Assembly (NCBI GenBank): GCA_005656395.1
Contig: SRSI01000038.1
Coordinates: 1 to 64,000 of the forward strand
Length of the DNA: 64,000 bases
Direction: 5' to 3'
Source of the DNA: Strongyloides papillosus
Taxonomy: Eukaryota > Nematoda > Chromadorea > Rhabditida > Strongyloididae
Part shown: positions 54,396 through 64,000 of the stretch, piece by piece
Layout of the letters: each line of letters begins with the position of its first letter
Position numbering within the stretch: the first letter of the stretch is position 1
Notes under the pieces: generated by a model
What the model saw: the letters and a program-made list of their open reading frames with translations, nothing else
Databases searched by the model: none
What the model was told of the DNA's origin: nothing
Made by a program: the position numbers and the translations under genes

Positions 54396-54583
54396 TTTGA
54401 TAAAAAAAATAAATTTTTTATCAATTTTCCTAAAATTATTATATTATGTCTTAAAAATATATATTTAATTATTTTTTTTAAAAAAAAACAAATAATTCTC
54501 ATTTTGAAATATTTTTTTTAGATAAAAATATTGATCAATATTTCAAAAATAGTCCTTTTTATATGTATGTTTTGGCTCGGGGT

Positions 54584-54994
54584 ACACTCAGCTAAAATAT
54601 TTTTACCGTTTGGTAAAATATAATTTTGTGTATATACATACGAATTTAATTTAATTTGAATTAGTGATACATGATAAATTAAATGTTAAAATTATGATTA
54701 TTACTTCAAGTTTTAGAAAAAAAAGAGGGTAAATATCTTAAAAATGTATGATTTATAATGATTGTGATCAAAAATTACAATTAAGTATACAATCAATTTT
54801 AGAATGTTTTTTTCTTATAGAAAACTTCTTACTCAATAAAGAAGTCCACCAATTACTTTAATGTAAAATACTTTTTATTTAACTAAAAGATGTTCTCATT
54901 ATTGTACTTTTAGTCATTTTTATTAAACTTGTTTACCGTAAAATTAAATTACGGTTACACTTTACCAAACGGTAAAAATATTTTAGCTGAGTGT
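54584..54994. mobile_element. MITE with 34-bp perfect inverted ends
   Basis: 411 bp. The left end (54584-54617, starting ACACTCAGCTAAAATA) and the right end (54961-54994) are perfect reverse complements over 34 bp and include ACCGTTTGGTAAA. No ORF. The duplication is unclear: TA could precede CACTC on the left, but the right flank reads TCC. Confidence 0.85.
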
Positions 54995-55227
54995 CCTATG
55001 AGCCTATGTTTTGCCTGAATGTTTAGACAAAAATGGTAGGTGTCCAAAATAATTTATAATATTTTTACAGATTACTGGTAATTATTAAAGCTGACAGATC
55101 TTTTGCAAAATTCTACATTTTTTCAAATAATGTATAGGTAGTTATTTGTGACATAATATACAACAAGATTTCAAAAATTATCACTAAATATTTTTGTTCG
55201 GTGGCCTATTAGATGGTGCCCGGTCGT

Positions 55228-55309
55228 GCAGCTATGTCCGAGCGGTTAAGGAGAGTGATTAGAAATCACTTGGGCTTTGCCCGCGCAGGTTCGAATCCTG
55301 CTGGCTGCG
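55228..55309 (+). tRNA. tRNA-Ser(AGA)
   Basis: 82-nt class II tRNA. Acceptor GCAGCTA/TGGCTGC, discriminator G, anticodon AGA in a GTGAT/ATCAC stem, and long variable arm TGGGCTTTGCCCG. Element 5 begins 229 bp downstream. Confidence 0.97.
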
Positions 55310-55537
55310 AATTGTTTTGCCTTTATGCTTCATATAAATCAGTAGAAGTTATAAAAACAATTTAATTTATTCTATTTTGTATTCTTAGTAATTTTTAATG
55401 TTTATAAAAATAATATATATGATAAAATTCAGAGCAACTAGAGAGAAATAAACTAATTCTTAAAGTTAGGTAGCTTTTTTTCATAATGATTTATAATGTT
55501 TCTACGGTTAATTTGTATAAAGGGTTTAATATATATA

Positions 55538-55797
55538 AGTAAAAATTTTATTAAATATAAGACTGGAGTTTACCCCTAAAATAAAACACAATCATACAAC
55601 ACAATATTAATTACAAATTTAGGATAGTTAACGGTAATAATAATAAAATTTTTGGGGTATTTGTTAATGAGGACTAAGAAATCATAAATTTTGAGTAGTG
55701 TTCACTATTTTGAAATAGCTCCACTTTTAAGTAGAATGATTAGTCCCTTAAGGAAAATAGTGACGCGATGACACCAAATGTTTGATACGCCATTACT
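55538..55797 (-). repeat. 3' LTR of element 5
   Basis: 260 bp. Its first bases (AGTAA) supply the TAA stop of the polyprotein. Confidence 0.93.
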
Positions 55798-58700
55798 CCT
55801 CGCCGTTTGAAACTGAATATGGTTTACATTGAGCAACATCACGAACAAGTGGACGTCCTCTTCTGGACTTCCCAGGTTTGACTAACGATAACTTGTTTCC
55901 TTTTATGTCCTTAACTTGATAAGGTCCATCAAATGGGCAATCAATTTTTGTAGAAGTATTGGATTTTACAAGAACTTGATCTCCGATTTTAATATCATGT
56001 GATTCTCTAGTCATATTTATCATTTCATTTTGATGCTCTCTTATACATTGTGAGGCTACTTGTGCTACCTTTCTCAACTCTTTTAACTTATCAATAGTAC
56101 TGCTGTTTTGATACCCAATGTTGACAAAGTCCGATACATTTGGATGACGACCAAACATGAGTAGAAATGGAGTCTGTTTGGTTGTGGTACATTCAGTAGA
56201 ATTGTAAATAAAACTTGCATAACTAACCGCATCTTTAAAGTTGAATGTAGCATTTTCATCCGCGATAATTTTTAATTTCATTAAAATTGTTCTCATAGTT
56301 TTAAACGATCTTTCACATATAGCATTTCCAGTTTTATGATCAGCTGTACAAAAGTGAAGTTCTATACCCATGGATTCACACAGTGTTTGAAATTCAAATC
56401 CTTTATAATTTGTACCTTGATCACAGATGATTTTCTGTGGATTACCATATCTTGAAAATATCTCCCTTATTGCAATATTACATGTTTCCTCACTTGATAA
56501 GTTTTCTATAACAATTGGTACCCAGTATCTAGACAATGTATCGATGAATTGTATAATTTTACCATGTTGGGCCACTACACATATATCAGTCGCAACTATT
56601 TCCCATACATTTTCAGGATATTGTATGGTTTCTAACTCTGGTCTGAATAGGTTCTTTTCCATTGTCTTTTGGCATGTTAAGCATTGATTTATAAATTTTT
56701 CCACTTTTACCTTTAAACCTTTTATTTTATACTTTCTTTCAACTACTTCAATCAATTTTCTTCCAACAATATGTCCATACTTATCATGCACACTTTTAAT
56801 GATATGCCATGCCAGTTTATCTCCAACAATTGGTATTACTAAACGTTCTTCTTGTAGATCATTATCTTTCTTTATAGTGACATACTTGATATCATTTAAT
56901 TTTACATCATATGTTTCCAAGTTGATTTGGTCATTCTTCATCATTTCAGTAAGTTCATCTTTACCATTACAAGATTCATGAATAAAATTTATTTCTTTTA
57001 ATATCTTATCACTCCCTCCCTCGTTCGCAGAAGTGCAGCGCGATATGTAGTCAGCAATGCAATTTTGTGAACCTGGAATGTAGATTATCTCCGTAACATA
57101 TTGTTTGATAGTACATAATAGTTCCATATGTTTGGGTTGTGTAATACTTTTTGAATTTAATAGGGATTCTAATGGACGATGATCGCTATGTGCATATAAC
57201 GTTTTACCACATACGAGATCCTTGAATGTTTCAACACCAACAGATATAGCTTTCAACTCTAAGTATGTAGGGCTTCTTGCTTTTAAACATTTACCAAGTA
57301 TACAGCAAAAATGTCCAAGAATTAGTCTTTCAGAATCTTGTTGTTGATAGATATATCCGCCGACAGCGATACTTGATGCATCTACTACCATGATTAAAGG
57401 CAAGTCATCCTTTCTTAAATGTAAGTATGGTTTTCCAAGTAAAGCTTTAATCAATTCATCAAGTTTCATCTTATTAGCATTAGACTATATAATTTTATCA
57501 TTTTTATCACCTTTGCATGATATGTACAAATCTCTTGTCATTAAATCCCAGTCTTTAATAGTAATTTTGAAATAACATAAACTTTGAAGAAATTGATAAA
57601 GTTGAAACTTCTTCTCCGGAAACTTTCTTTTAGTTAACTTTAAAATTGAAACATCACTTGGTCTAACAATGTTACGTTCAAAAGTCCACGAAAGATAATT
57701 AACACTAGTTTGCAAGAATTTACTTTTATCAATACTAAGTTTTACATTACATTCATTTAATTTACATAATAACATTTTGAGGATTTTGAGATGATGATCT
57801 TTTTCAAGACTAGTTAATAATATTATATCATCTTGATATACCTCTACCTGCATGTTTTTATCATCACAGTTTTTACAAAATTACTCCAGAACCAATTCCA
57901 TTGTTCTTTGAAAAATTATTGGACTATTTACAGCCCCCTGTGGAAGTCTATTGTACGAATAAGTTTGACGATTGTATGTGAAACTGAACATATTATAATT
58001 GTTTGGATGAAGTTTTACTTGAGAAAATGCTTGATGTAGGTCTAATACCGATGCGTAAGAAAATTCTCTAAGATGTTGTATTATTCTAAAGGCTGTGTTT
58101 GGTTGATATGATATTTTTACAGTTTTGTTATTAACTTCTCTAGTATCTAACAATACACGCATCCGAGTGAATTCATTACCATTTTCATCATAAAACTTTT
58201 TGGGTGCATTGGATTCTTTATCAAACTTTATAATTGTATAGAATGGTGACACTTCTACAACCTGACTTCTTGAGATTATATTATACTTTAGCATTTCATC
58301 AATGTTTGCTTGAATGTCCTTTGATATTGGAGCAGAATAATACTTGATACCCAACGGCTTAACATTTATCATCATTTGCTCTGGAGCTACATCTATACCA
58401 TTTCCACAGTCAAAATCACTCTTTGGATTCAGGTCTGGTAATTCTTCTTTCAAGTGTATTTTAAAATTTCTTTCCATCTCACTTAATTCTGTATTTTTGA
58501 CTTGACAATGAAAAACATGTTTGAATTTAGACTTGTCTTTTGGTAATAACTCTTTATTTTCAAGATCAATAACAATGTTGAGATTCTTTAAAACATTTAA
58601 ACCAATAATTCCATCAAATTGTTGATACTTTTCATCAGAGATAAGTAGTTCATCAATAGCAGTTTGAAAACCTTCTAGTTCAATACATGCACTACCACTA

Positions 58701-59593
58701 AATCTTTTCATTAAGGTTCTTTTCCCAGCGGTTACAATTTCAACTGCAGGCAACTCATCCACATTTACAAATTCTTTAGCAATACACTTTGGAACTATTG
58801 TAGAGTCAGATCCACTATCAATTAATCCATTAAAACAATAACCATTAATCATAGCCTTAACGATGAAGAAGTCTGACTTGTCTTCAACTTTCTTCTCTTT
58901 CAATGTAACCATTGTGACATTCTTTTTACACTCATTCACTTTGTGCCTTTTTTCACCGCATTTCAAACATAAGTTTAATCTTTTACGGCAATCATCATAG
59001 GAATGCCCTTTCTTTTTACAATAAGAACATGAGTTTGATTCACTTCTTTGTTTCTTATGGTCATTTTTGGCACTATTGTGATGCATGTTAATGGAGCAAG
59101 CGATATCAGCAGCAGCTTCTTGAATGGATTTGTAATCCTTTCTACAATTCATTAATCTTTCTCTTGCTATTCTGTTTTTCTCTCCCAATTGAATGGTGAG
59201 GCGGTCGAGTTGCCAATTGAACAATTCATCTTCATCAGTAACACTAGAAGCACATTTAACCAATTCAGCAAATTTTAAAATTTCCTTTTCAACATCCTTA
59301 AATTCAAATTGAAACGATAACAATCTACTTTGAGCAGTAGTCTTTGAAATTTGACCATTATATTTCTCTTTTAAACTGTTAACAAGTGCATTGTAGTTTG
59401 CAAATTCCTTTCCTTCTAAGAAGTCAAGACAGGCATCAGGTAATTGAATCTTTAACATAGCTTGTTTGCGTGCATCATCTAGATTTTGACTATCAAGAAG
59501 TATAGTCATTCTTCTCAAGAATAGACCTATGTCCTTACTCATATCAGTATACTTTGGCAGTTCAATGTTCATTGTACCAGTAGTTGGATCCAT
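55793..59593 (-). pseudogene. Gag-Pol of element 5 with two in-frame stops
   Basis: Three open segments lie in one frame: 59593-57881 (570 residues: Gag, two zinc knuckles CSYCKKKGHSYDDC and CLKCGEKRHKVNEC, protease IDSGS, first half of the reverse transcriptase to LPQGAVNSP), 57880-57485 (reverse transcriptase with YQDD at 57827-57838), and 57484-55793 (RNase H with VDAS, TYLELKA, AHSDHRPL and IADYIS; integrase with an H-H-C-C finger, ATDIC, ICDQG and the E of NAICERS). The breaks are TAA at 57881-57883 and TAG at 57485-57487. YQDD in place of YIDD or YVDD is unusual. The protein ends GRPLVRDVAQCK... as element 4 does nearby. All enzyme motifs survive. Confidence 0.92.
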
Positions 59594-59872
59594 TAGTCAG
59601 TGACAGTACAAGTGAATTTCAACAATCAATATCAGTACAAGAAAAACCCCTTTACAAGACAATCAGTAACACTATAAACAATTTTCAAGACACTCAATAA
59701 TCAGTAGCAAGAAATCCTTTTTGGCGCGCAATGGATACCAACTCGTATTATTTTTACACTTAACACTTTGTTTAGACAATAACAAGACAATTTGATGACG
59801 CTTTAAATCACGATAAAACACTTTAATTTTTACTTCAGCTGTCCCAATACCAGTAAAAATTAGACAGAATGA

Positions 59873-60132
59873 AGTAAAAATTTTATTAAATATAAGACTG
59901 GAGTTTACCCCTAAAATAAAACACAATCATACAACACAATATTAATTACAAATTTAGGATAGTTAACGGTAATAATAATAAAATTTTTTTGGTATTTGTT
60001 AATGAGGACTAAGAAATCATAAATTTTGAGTAGTGTTCACTATTTTGAAATAGCTCCACTTTTAAGTAGAATGATTAGTCCCTTAAGGAAAATAGTGACG
60101 CGATGACACCAAATGTTTGATACGCCATTACT
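59873..60132 (-). repeat. 5' LTR of element 5
   Basis: 260 bp, two differences from the 3' copy. A 279-bp leader separates it from the ATG. Confidence 0.93.
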
Positions 60133-60880
60133 TATAAATGATGTTACTTAATAATTGGTTATCCTCATTTTTAAGATATTTTTTTATTAAAAAATTGAAA
60201 TTTTATATTCAATGATTGAGTATCATTATATTTTTTCTTATAAAAATATTTAAAATAATGTAATTTCTTTTTATTAAACACCATAAAATTGACAGAAAAG
60301 TTTTTCTGCAATTTGGAGAAATTGCAAGGAATATTTTTTACTTTAATGTTGTACTAAACTTTAAAATTTCTTTTGTTTGACAAAAATTTTTTAATTTTAA
60401 TTTTTCCCAATATATAATAGACAGGGTTATCTTACGTATATCTAAAAAAATATATATATACCGTGTAATGAGTTCAATTTACAGAAAAAAAAACACTAAG
60501 ATTTATTTTTCTCACAATTACTTTTCTTGTAATTTTTGTTTTTCCTGGAATGATTTTCCTGTCAACCAAAATTCGGAAAATTTAAACATGAAATATTATC
60601 TGTTTTATTGTAAAATAAAAATATTATCATTTAAAATTAAAAAATAAATAATTGATAATTCACTACTTTCAACTTTTTAGTAAAATTAGGCACTATGATA
60701 ATTATTTATATTTCCTTTTGTTATGTCTAAGCATAATTGATAAATATTTTGATAACAGTAGAAATAAAATAATGAAAAAAATTTCTCTTGTTGAATTTTA
60801 TTTATTTCTAAAAATTAGCAAAGATAATTTACAGAAGCAAAAGTATTATAGTTTAGAAAATGCTGAAAAGGCAAAAGATA

Positions 60881-60954
60881 TGCCGCCAGCAGGGGTCGAA
60901 CCTGCGACCTTGGGCTTATTAGACCCACGCTCTAACCGACTGAGCTATGGCGGC
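60881..60954 (-). tRNA. tRNA-Ile(AAT)
   Basis: 74 nt. Acceptor GCCGCCA/TGGCGGC, discriminator A, and anticodon AAT in a TGGGT/GCCCA stem. With tRNA-Ile(TAT) it covers all isoleucine codons. Confidence 0.97.
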
Positions 60955-62061
60955 TTGCCCGTCAAGAGTCGAAATTGTTCTACTGAAAAATCATCCAAAA
61001 GTCATTGTATGACCATTTTTTTTCAAATATTATTTATAAAATAAATCAAAGTTTGGCATATAGATGTTTAACAATTTTTTTAAAAACATTATATGTTAAA
61101 TTATTTTTTGATTAAATTCATGTATAGAGATTATTATAATTCTTATTATGCTCTTAATTTGTAGTAGATAAAGTAGAAATACAAACATACCTTCTAAGAC
61201 ATCTTTCAATCTTTTAAATGTATGCAGCTGTAAAATTTATACCATTTAAATCAATTTCAATCAAAGTTATATAAATCTTTATAAACAATAAAAGATATAT
61301 GTTTTTCTTTTTTTCATACAATATTAATTGTTAGAACTATTGTTAGTAATAGGCATTTTATTTAAAGAAACAAAAAGAATGACTTATGACAATAAATGTT
61401 TATTATTTATATTCAGCTCAACTCAAGCTGATTGCTTGACATTAATAAACTTTTAAAGAAATTTAATTAGAAAATAGAGTAATATGATAGAAATAACTGT
61501 TTTATTATACTTGTAACCAATAGAATCTATAGTAAAATAAATATTAATGTATTCTCTAAAGTTAAGTTTATGAGAATCTTAACAACAAATATATTAAAAT
61601 TAATGAAACATTAAAGTTAACAATTTAGTTTTTGACAAAGATGCCTCTAATAAATACAAATATTTTAAAAATAAATCACGAATAAAAAGTAAGAAACAAA
61701 TTACTTGTCACAATATTTATTTGTCTTAAAAAGAGATAAATAGTTGAAGATAACAACTTCATTTGAATTTTATGAAATAAAAGATTTCGTTATTAAAAAA
61801 ACAAAACCTTGATGTTAATTTGGTATTTTAGCAAATTTTATTCTATCAATTAATTACTATATTTTTATTACTCTTTGTATTACCATATTAAATAAATTAC
61901 TACTTTTAAATATTTATAAATCTTATAACAAAATTGATTTTAGTCAGAATTAAAAAAAATACATAGATATTGCTTTAAAAGTTAATAAAGAGCCAAAAAC
62001 ATTGATAAAAATAAATAAAATTAAAATAATGTTTTATGTATAAATAAACCATTTTCAGGCA

Positions 62062-62133
62062 GCCTCATTGGCTCAGAGGCAGAGCGTCTGTCTAGTAAAC
62101 AGAAGGTCGCTGGTTCGATTCCAGCATGAGGCA
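62062..62133 (+). tRNA. tRNA-Thr(AGT)
   Basis: 72 nt. Acceptor GCCTCAT/ATGAGGC, discriminator A, and anticodon AGT in a TCTGT/ACAGA stem. The acceptor stem is identical to that of tRNA-Arg(TCT) 210 bp away. Confidence 0.96.
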
Positions 62134-62342
62134 TCTTTTAAAGTCCTCTTTTTCATTATTTACAAAGAAAAATCATTTTTGAATATTTAGTAGCTACTAA
62201 TATCAAGAAAGTTTATATTGTTGATGAATAAGAAGACTTTTTTTATTCCAGAACAAATTTAAAAAAAATAATTTATAGTATTAATTGTTTAGATAAAATA
62301 TAAACATTAGTAAAGAGCATTAATATCAAAAAAACGTTTGTT

Positions 62343-62416
62343 AGCCTCATCCCGGGCTCGAACCGAGGACCTTATGATTAGAAGTCATACATTCTATCCA
62401 ACTGAACTAATGAGGC
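62343..62416 (-). tRNA. tRNA-Arg(TCT)
   Basis: 74 nt. Acceptor GCCTCAT/ATGAGGC, anticodon TCT in a TATGA/TCATA stem, and discriminator T. The tRNA pseudogene at 917 and 12447 looks like a decayed relative. Confidence 0.95.
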
Positions 62417-62431
62417 GATTCAAGACACTTA

Positions 62432-62441
62432 CTTACTTCTC
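62432..62441 (-). promoter_or_regulatory. Upstream -25 motif of tRNA-Arg(TCT)
   Basis: GAGAAGTAAG on the tRNA strand, starting 25 nt before the tRNA. Confidence 0.45.
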
Positions 62442-64000
62442 TACTATCGTAACTATACTAGTAGAGGAGTATGTCTATACATATCTTTGTCCACTATAGT
62501 TTTTTTTTATAAAAAAAACTGTAAAATATTACCACTATATTGTTTTAAATGAGTTTTAAAGTGACTAGCTTTACGAAATACTGTATTTCTATATGAAATG
62601 CATATTTAACAAAGCTAGTGTACCTTTATGAGTCCGAAAACAATATAAAGATTTAGAATAAATGAAAGACTACAAGATGACGTTTTTGAGTCATAAATAT
62701 TAACTTTTGTGGTTCTTATAAGCTATCATAAAACGTAAAAAACTAAATATCGTTTGTCTATAAAAATAAGCATAGATTTTTAACAACTCAATTTTTTTAA
62801 AATAGAAATTGAAATAATTTTTGTAGTAAAAATATAAAATAACTAAATTCATCTTCTCAAAAACTTTTTAAAAATCGACCGACTTTTATGAATAAATAGC
62901 TAAAAGATCGTTTTTTCAACCAGAGAAACTAAAAAGTTTTAAAATTTTTAGATAGAATTTGGTTACATTATTCTTTAAAAAACACTTTTTTAGACTTTTG
63001 GTATAGTTTTGTTTAAAAGATAACATACATCAAAGTTGACAAAATAGTTTGGTTAGTATGCCATTAAAAAAGTAAAATTCTTAAATAGTTTGAAAACATA
63101 GTGATATTGGAATTAATTTATAATCGGCAAGATTATGATTCAAAAAATGACAACTGTTTTAAAAAAATTGAATGTTAAATGGGTATAACTTTGTGATAAC
63201 TTGATTAAAAAAATAAAATAATATTTTTTACATAGATCTAAGTCTAATTTAAAAGAAAAATTTATAATAAATTTTATTAGTTGATCACAGAGATTTTTTG
63301 AGTGTCATTTCGACACCGCCTGCCAGACCCGATTCTGTAGAAGTAAATTAAAATTATAATACTTCATTAATTTAAGATAAAAAGTTAGGTCATGCACTCT
63401 TATCAACAAATTTTTTTTGAAAAGGATATGTCAAAAATATTTATGTAAAATAAGGAATTTTTATCACTAAACTTAAAAAAAATTTGAAAAAACAATAATA
63501 ATTTACTGTTTTAATAATTCATACTTAAAGTTACAATATGTTTCAGACCAAACGTTCTTAGATGATACTTTGGTATAAAACATTAAAAATATACAAAATA
63601 ATCAGTTGATTTATCCGCATGACCTTCAATTTTTATTTAAAAATTTTAATATTCGAAAAAAAATATTTTTTATACCATTCATGCACTCATATCACTTGTT
63701 AATTTAGTTTTTTACAAATGTAATAACTTTTTATAATTTAAAAGAACTAGTAGATATCGCTGTTTCTTTTACAATTGACTTTACAAACATTTTTAGTTTT
63801 TTGCATATGCAATTTCTATAAAATGCAGTATAAAACGACACCATAATCTTTGATCACTTAAATGCTTTTTAACTTTAATCTTAACTTTTTGAAAGAGTTT
63901 TTAATAATAAAAATAAATGTTTTTTACAGTATCTTTAATAAATATTCTTCTAATAATACATATATATATCCGAAAACAGTTAATATTATTATCTTCATTT

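Larger units (their letters stand above)
50597..55227. other. AT-rich DNA between Leu, Gln, Asn and Ser tRNAs
   Basis: 50597-52030 and 52501-54289 hold nothing I can identify. Bases 52320-52640 are less AT-rich and include an arginine-rich open frame just after tRNA-Asn (reading VVHRRDNREHRRGIRYPHRK), followed by AATAAA. It could be a retroelement tail, but there is no second line of evidence. Confidence 0.4.
55538..60132 (-). mobile_element. LTR retrotransposon, element 5 (Ty3/gypsy-type, two stops)
   Basis: 4595 bp with 260-bp LTRs starting AGTAATGG and ending TTTTTACT on the coding strand, flanked by TATA (55534-55537 and 60133-60136). The LTRs differ at two adjacent positions (TTTTTGGGG versus TTTTTTTGG). 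The coding region is one frame broken by two stop codons. It is young but probably defective. Confidence 0.94.
60137..64000. other. AT-rich DNA around Ile, Thr and Arg tRNAs to the window end
   Basis: 60137-60880, 60955-62061 and 62417-64000 show no gene. A short GC-richer patch at about 63306-63345 (with ACCGCCTGCCAGACCCG) stands out in the last stretch; I cannot assign it. Confidence 0.4.

Noticed and set aside
36405..55537. Ty3-like targeting of tRNA genes by elements 4 and 5
   Set aside because: They begin 545 and 229 bp downstream of tRNA genes, too far for Ty3-type precision, and in a tRNA-dense tract such distances are expected by chance.
57485..57883. Stop-codon reassignment as an explanation for the two stops in element 5
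   Set aside because: Elements 1, 2 and 4 and the ShK gene use TAA, TAG or TGA as ordinary terminators; mutation or family-specific readthrough is simpler.

Overview
The window looks like nuclear DNA of an AT-rich nematode. By eye about four fifths of the non-coding bases are A or T, the one intact cellular gene I recognise encodes a secreted double-ShK protein, introns are about 40 nt, and the tRNA genes are eukaryotic (no encoded CCA, introns in tRNA-Ile(TAT) and tRNA-Tyr). A Strongyloides-like (clade IV) worm fits, but that is inference. Ordinary genes are scarce. The window is mostly young LTR retrotransposons, small DNA transposons, decayed genes and an unusually mixed collection of tRNA genes.

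Layout. (1) 1-13432 is a large inverted duplication. Two arms of about 2.15 kb (1-2150 and 11285-13432) are almost identical, each with one tRNA-Leu(AAG), one tRNA pseudogene and one 718-bp foldback element whose outer end is the breakpoint of the duplication. The spacer holds a solo LTR, the ShK gene, a decayed gene and a Ty3/gypsy-type retrotransposon (element 1, 5839-11161, minus strand). (2) 13.4-25.3 kb has a 42-codon two-exon gene, decayed genes (one clearly D-3-phosphoglycerate dehydrogenase), a second solo LTR and tRNAs for Asp, Phe, initiator Met, Pro (two), Thr and Leu. (3) 25.3-33 kb holds an intact retrotransposon (element 2) followed by a small internally deleted one (element 3). 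(4) 33.8-55.3 kb is a tRNA-rich tract with a tRNA-Met split by a DNA transposon, an intact retrotransposon (element 4), three MITE-like elements and sixteen or so tRNA genes. (5) 55.5-60.1 kb is a minus-strand retrotransposon with two in-frame stops (element 5), followed by three more tRNAs.

How the parts relate. Element 1 has a primer-binding site matching 18 nt of the 3' end of tRNA-Pro(TGG), which is encoded 10 kb away in this window. Its polyprotein is the most unusual object here: the RNase H joined to its reverse transcriptase has lost two or more catalytic acids, while a complete RNase H (D-E-D-D) sits at the far C-terminus after the integrase. Element 2 has an AT-hook between RNase H and integrase, and element 3 has a SAP-like motif in Gag. 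LTR pairs differ by 0 to 2 positions, so all five insertions are recent. Many tRNA genes share a purine-rich motif about 25 nt upstream, where the rest of the DNA is nearly all A/T.
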